Origin: Bacteroidales bacterium UBA1064 | GTDB taxonomy: Bacteria > Bacteroidota > Bacteroidia > Bacteroidales > Tenuifilaceae | Assembly: GCA_002316235.1 (NCBI GenBank) | Contig: DCDD01000059.1 | Coordinates: 1 to 6,080 of the forward strand | Length of the DNA stretch: 6,080 nucleotides | Reading direction: 5' to 3' | Shown here: in pieces, positions 5,938 to 6,080 of the stretch | Numbering within the stretch: position 1 is the stretch's first letter | Layout: the number at the start of each line of letters is the position of its first letter | Program-made: the position numbers and the translations under genes | Notes under the pieces: model-generated | What the model was told of the DNA's origin: nothing | Seen by the model: only the letters and a program-made list of their open reading frames with translations | Database searches by the model: none

Positions 5938-6080
5938 GCCGATGTTGTGGAAGTTTGAATGCCTGCAGCTGGAGTAGCTAAAAATTTAAACCTCCTGGTG
6001 CAAATATTGAGGAGGAAAAACCTAACATTTACAACCTTGAGGCAAATAATTGATAGAAACTTATAAAAATTAACTGGAGA
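5938..6080. other. Non-coding tail
   Basis: No frame of useful length begins or ends here. The last 60 bases are AT-rich and may hold the promoter of a following gene outside the window, but no full TTTG/TAnnTTTG pair is visible. Confidence 0.4.
5991..6015. terminator. Weak hairpin downstream of the exported-protein gene
   Basis: CCTCCT (5991-5996) pairs with AGGAGG (6010-6015) around a 13-nt loop, and AAAAA follows on the plus strand. The plus-strand transcript would have an A-run instead of a U-run, so it is not a classical intrinsic terminator. It lies 54 bases after the stop codon and could mark the transcript end or protect it. Confidence 0.25.

Noticed and set aside
6010..6015. AGGAGG as a Shine-Dalgarno sequence for a new gene
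   Set aside because: No start codon lies at a usable distance, and the genes here do not use strong Shine-Dalgarno sequences; the word is better explained as one arm of a hairpin.
1..6080. CRISPR array, tRNA or rRNA
   Set aside because: No regularly spaced direct repeats were seen by eye, and no cloverleaf or rRNA-like segment was recognised.

Overview
The window looks like a chromosomal segment from a member of the Bacteroidota. The clues are protein families and wording typical of that phylum, genes without clear Shine-Dalgarno sequences, and a perfect Bacteroidota-type -7 promoter box (TAnnTTTG) before the last gene. No rRNA or tRNA is present to fix the lineage further, so the assignment is an inference.

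The left quarter (about 1-1510) is AT-rich and is written on the minus strand. Its only sizeable gene (433-1404) encodes a 323-residue protein with an N-terminal HARE-HTH DNA-binding domain and a C-terminal domain carrying a PD-(D/E)XK nuclease-like motif set. The gene is tightly bracketed by a 15-bp inverted repeat with 14 of 15 matches (432-446 and 1433-1447). After the gene, on the minus strand, comes a roughly 130-bp structured segment that ends in a second, different copy of the boundary motif (306-314). The start of the unit is complementary to its own end, while the next boundary differs. This is the logic of an integron gene cassette and its attC site, although the core sequence does not match the integron consensus and no integrase gene is in the window. 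A few codons at the far left edge (1-41, minus) may begin the gene of the next unit.

The stretch 1510-1909 separates this accessory unit from the core genes. It holds a hairpin, a GC-rich structured piece with a short direct repeat, and only a tiny very basic reading frame. No convincing gene is seen there.

The right part (about 1910-5937) is plus-strand and of more balanced composition. It carries ispD (cytidylyltransferase of the non-mevalonate isoprenoid pathway), then, 24 nt later, a 390-residue GNAT-fold protein of the YghO-like type, then a large exported protein of unknown function with a signal peptide and a CGLC motif. The first two probably share a transcript. The third is likely also driven by its own promoter just downstream of the GNAT gene, which argues for a start codon near 3943 rather than the GTG at 3829. 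The last 143 bases are non-coding with one weak hairpin.
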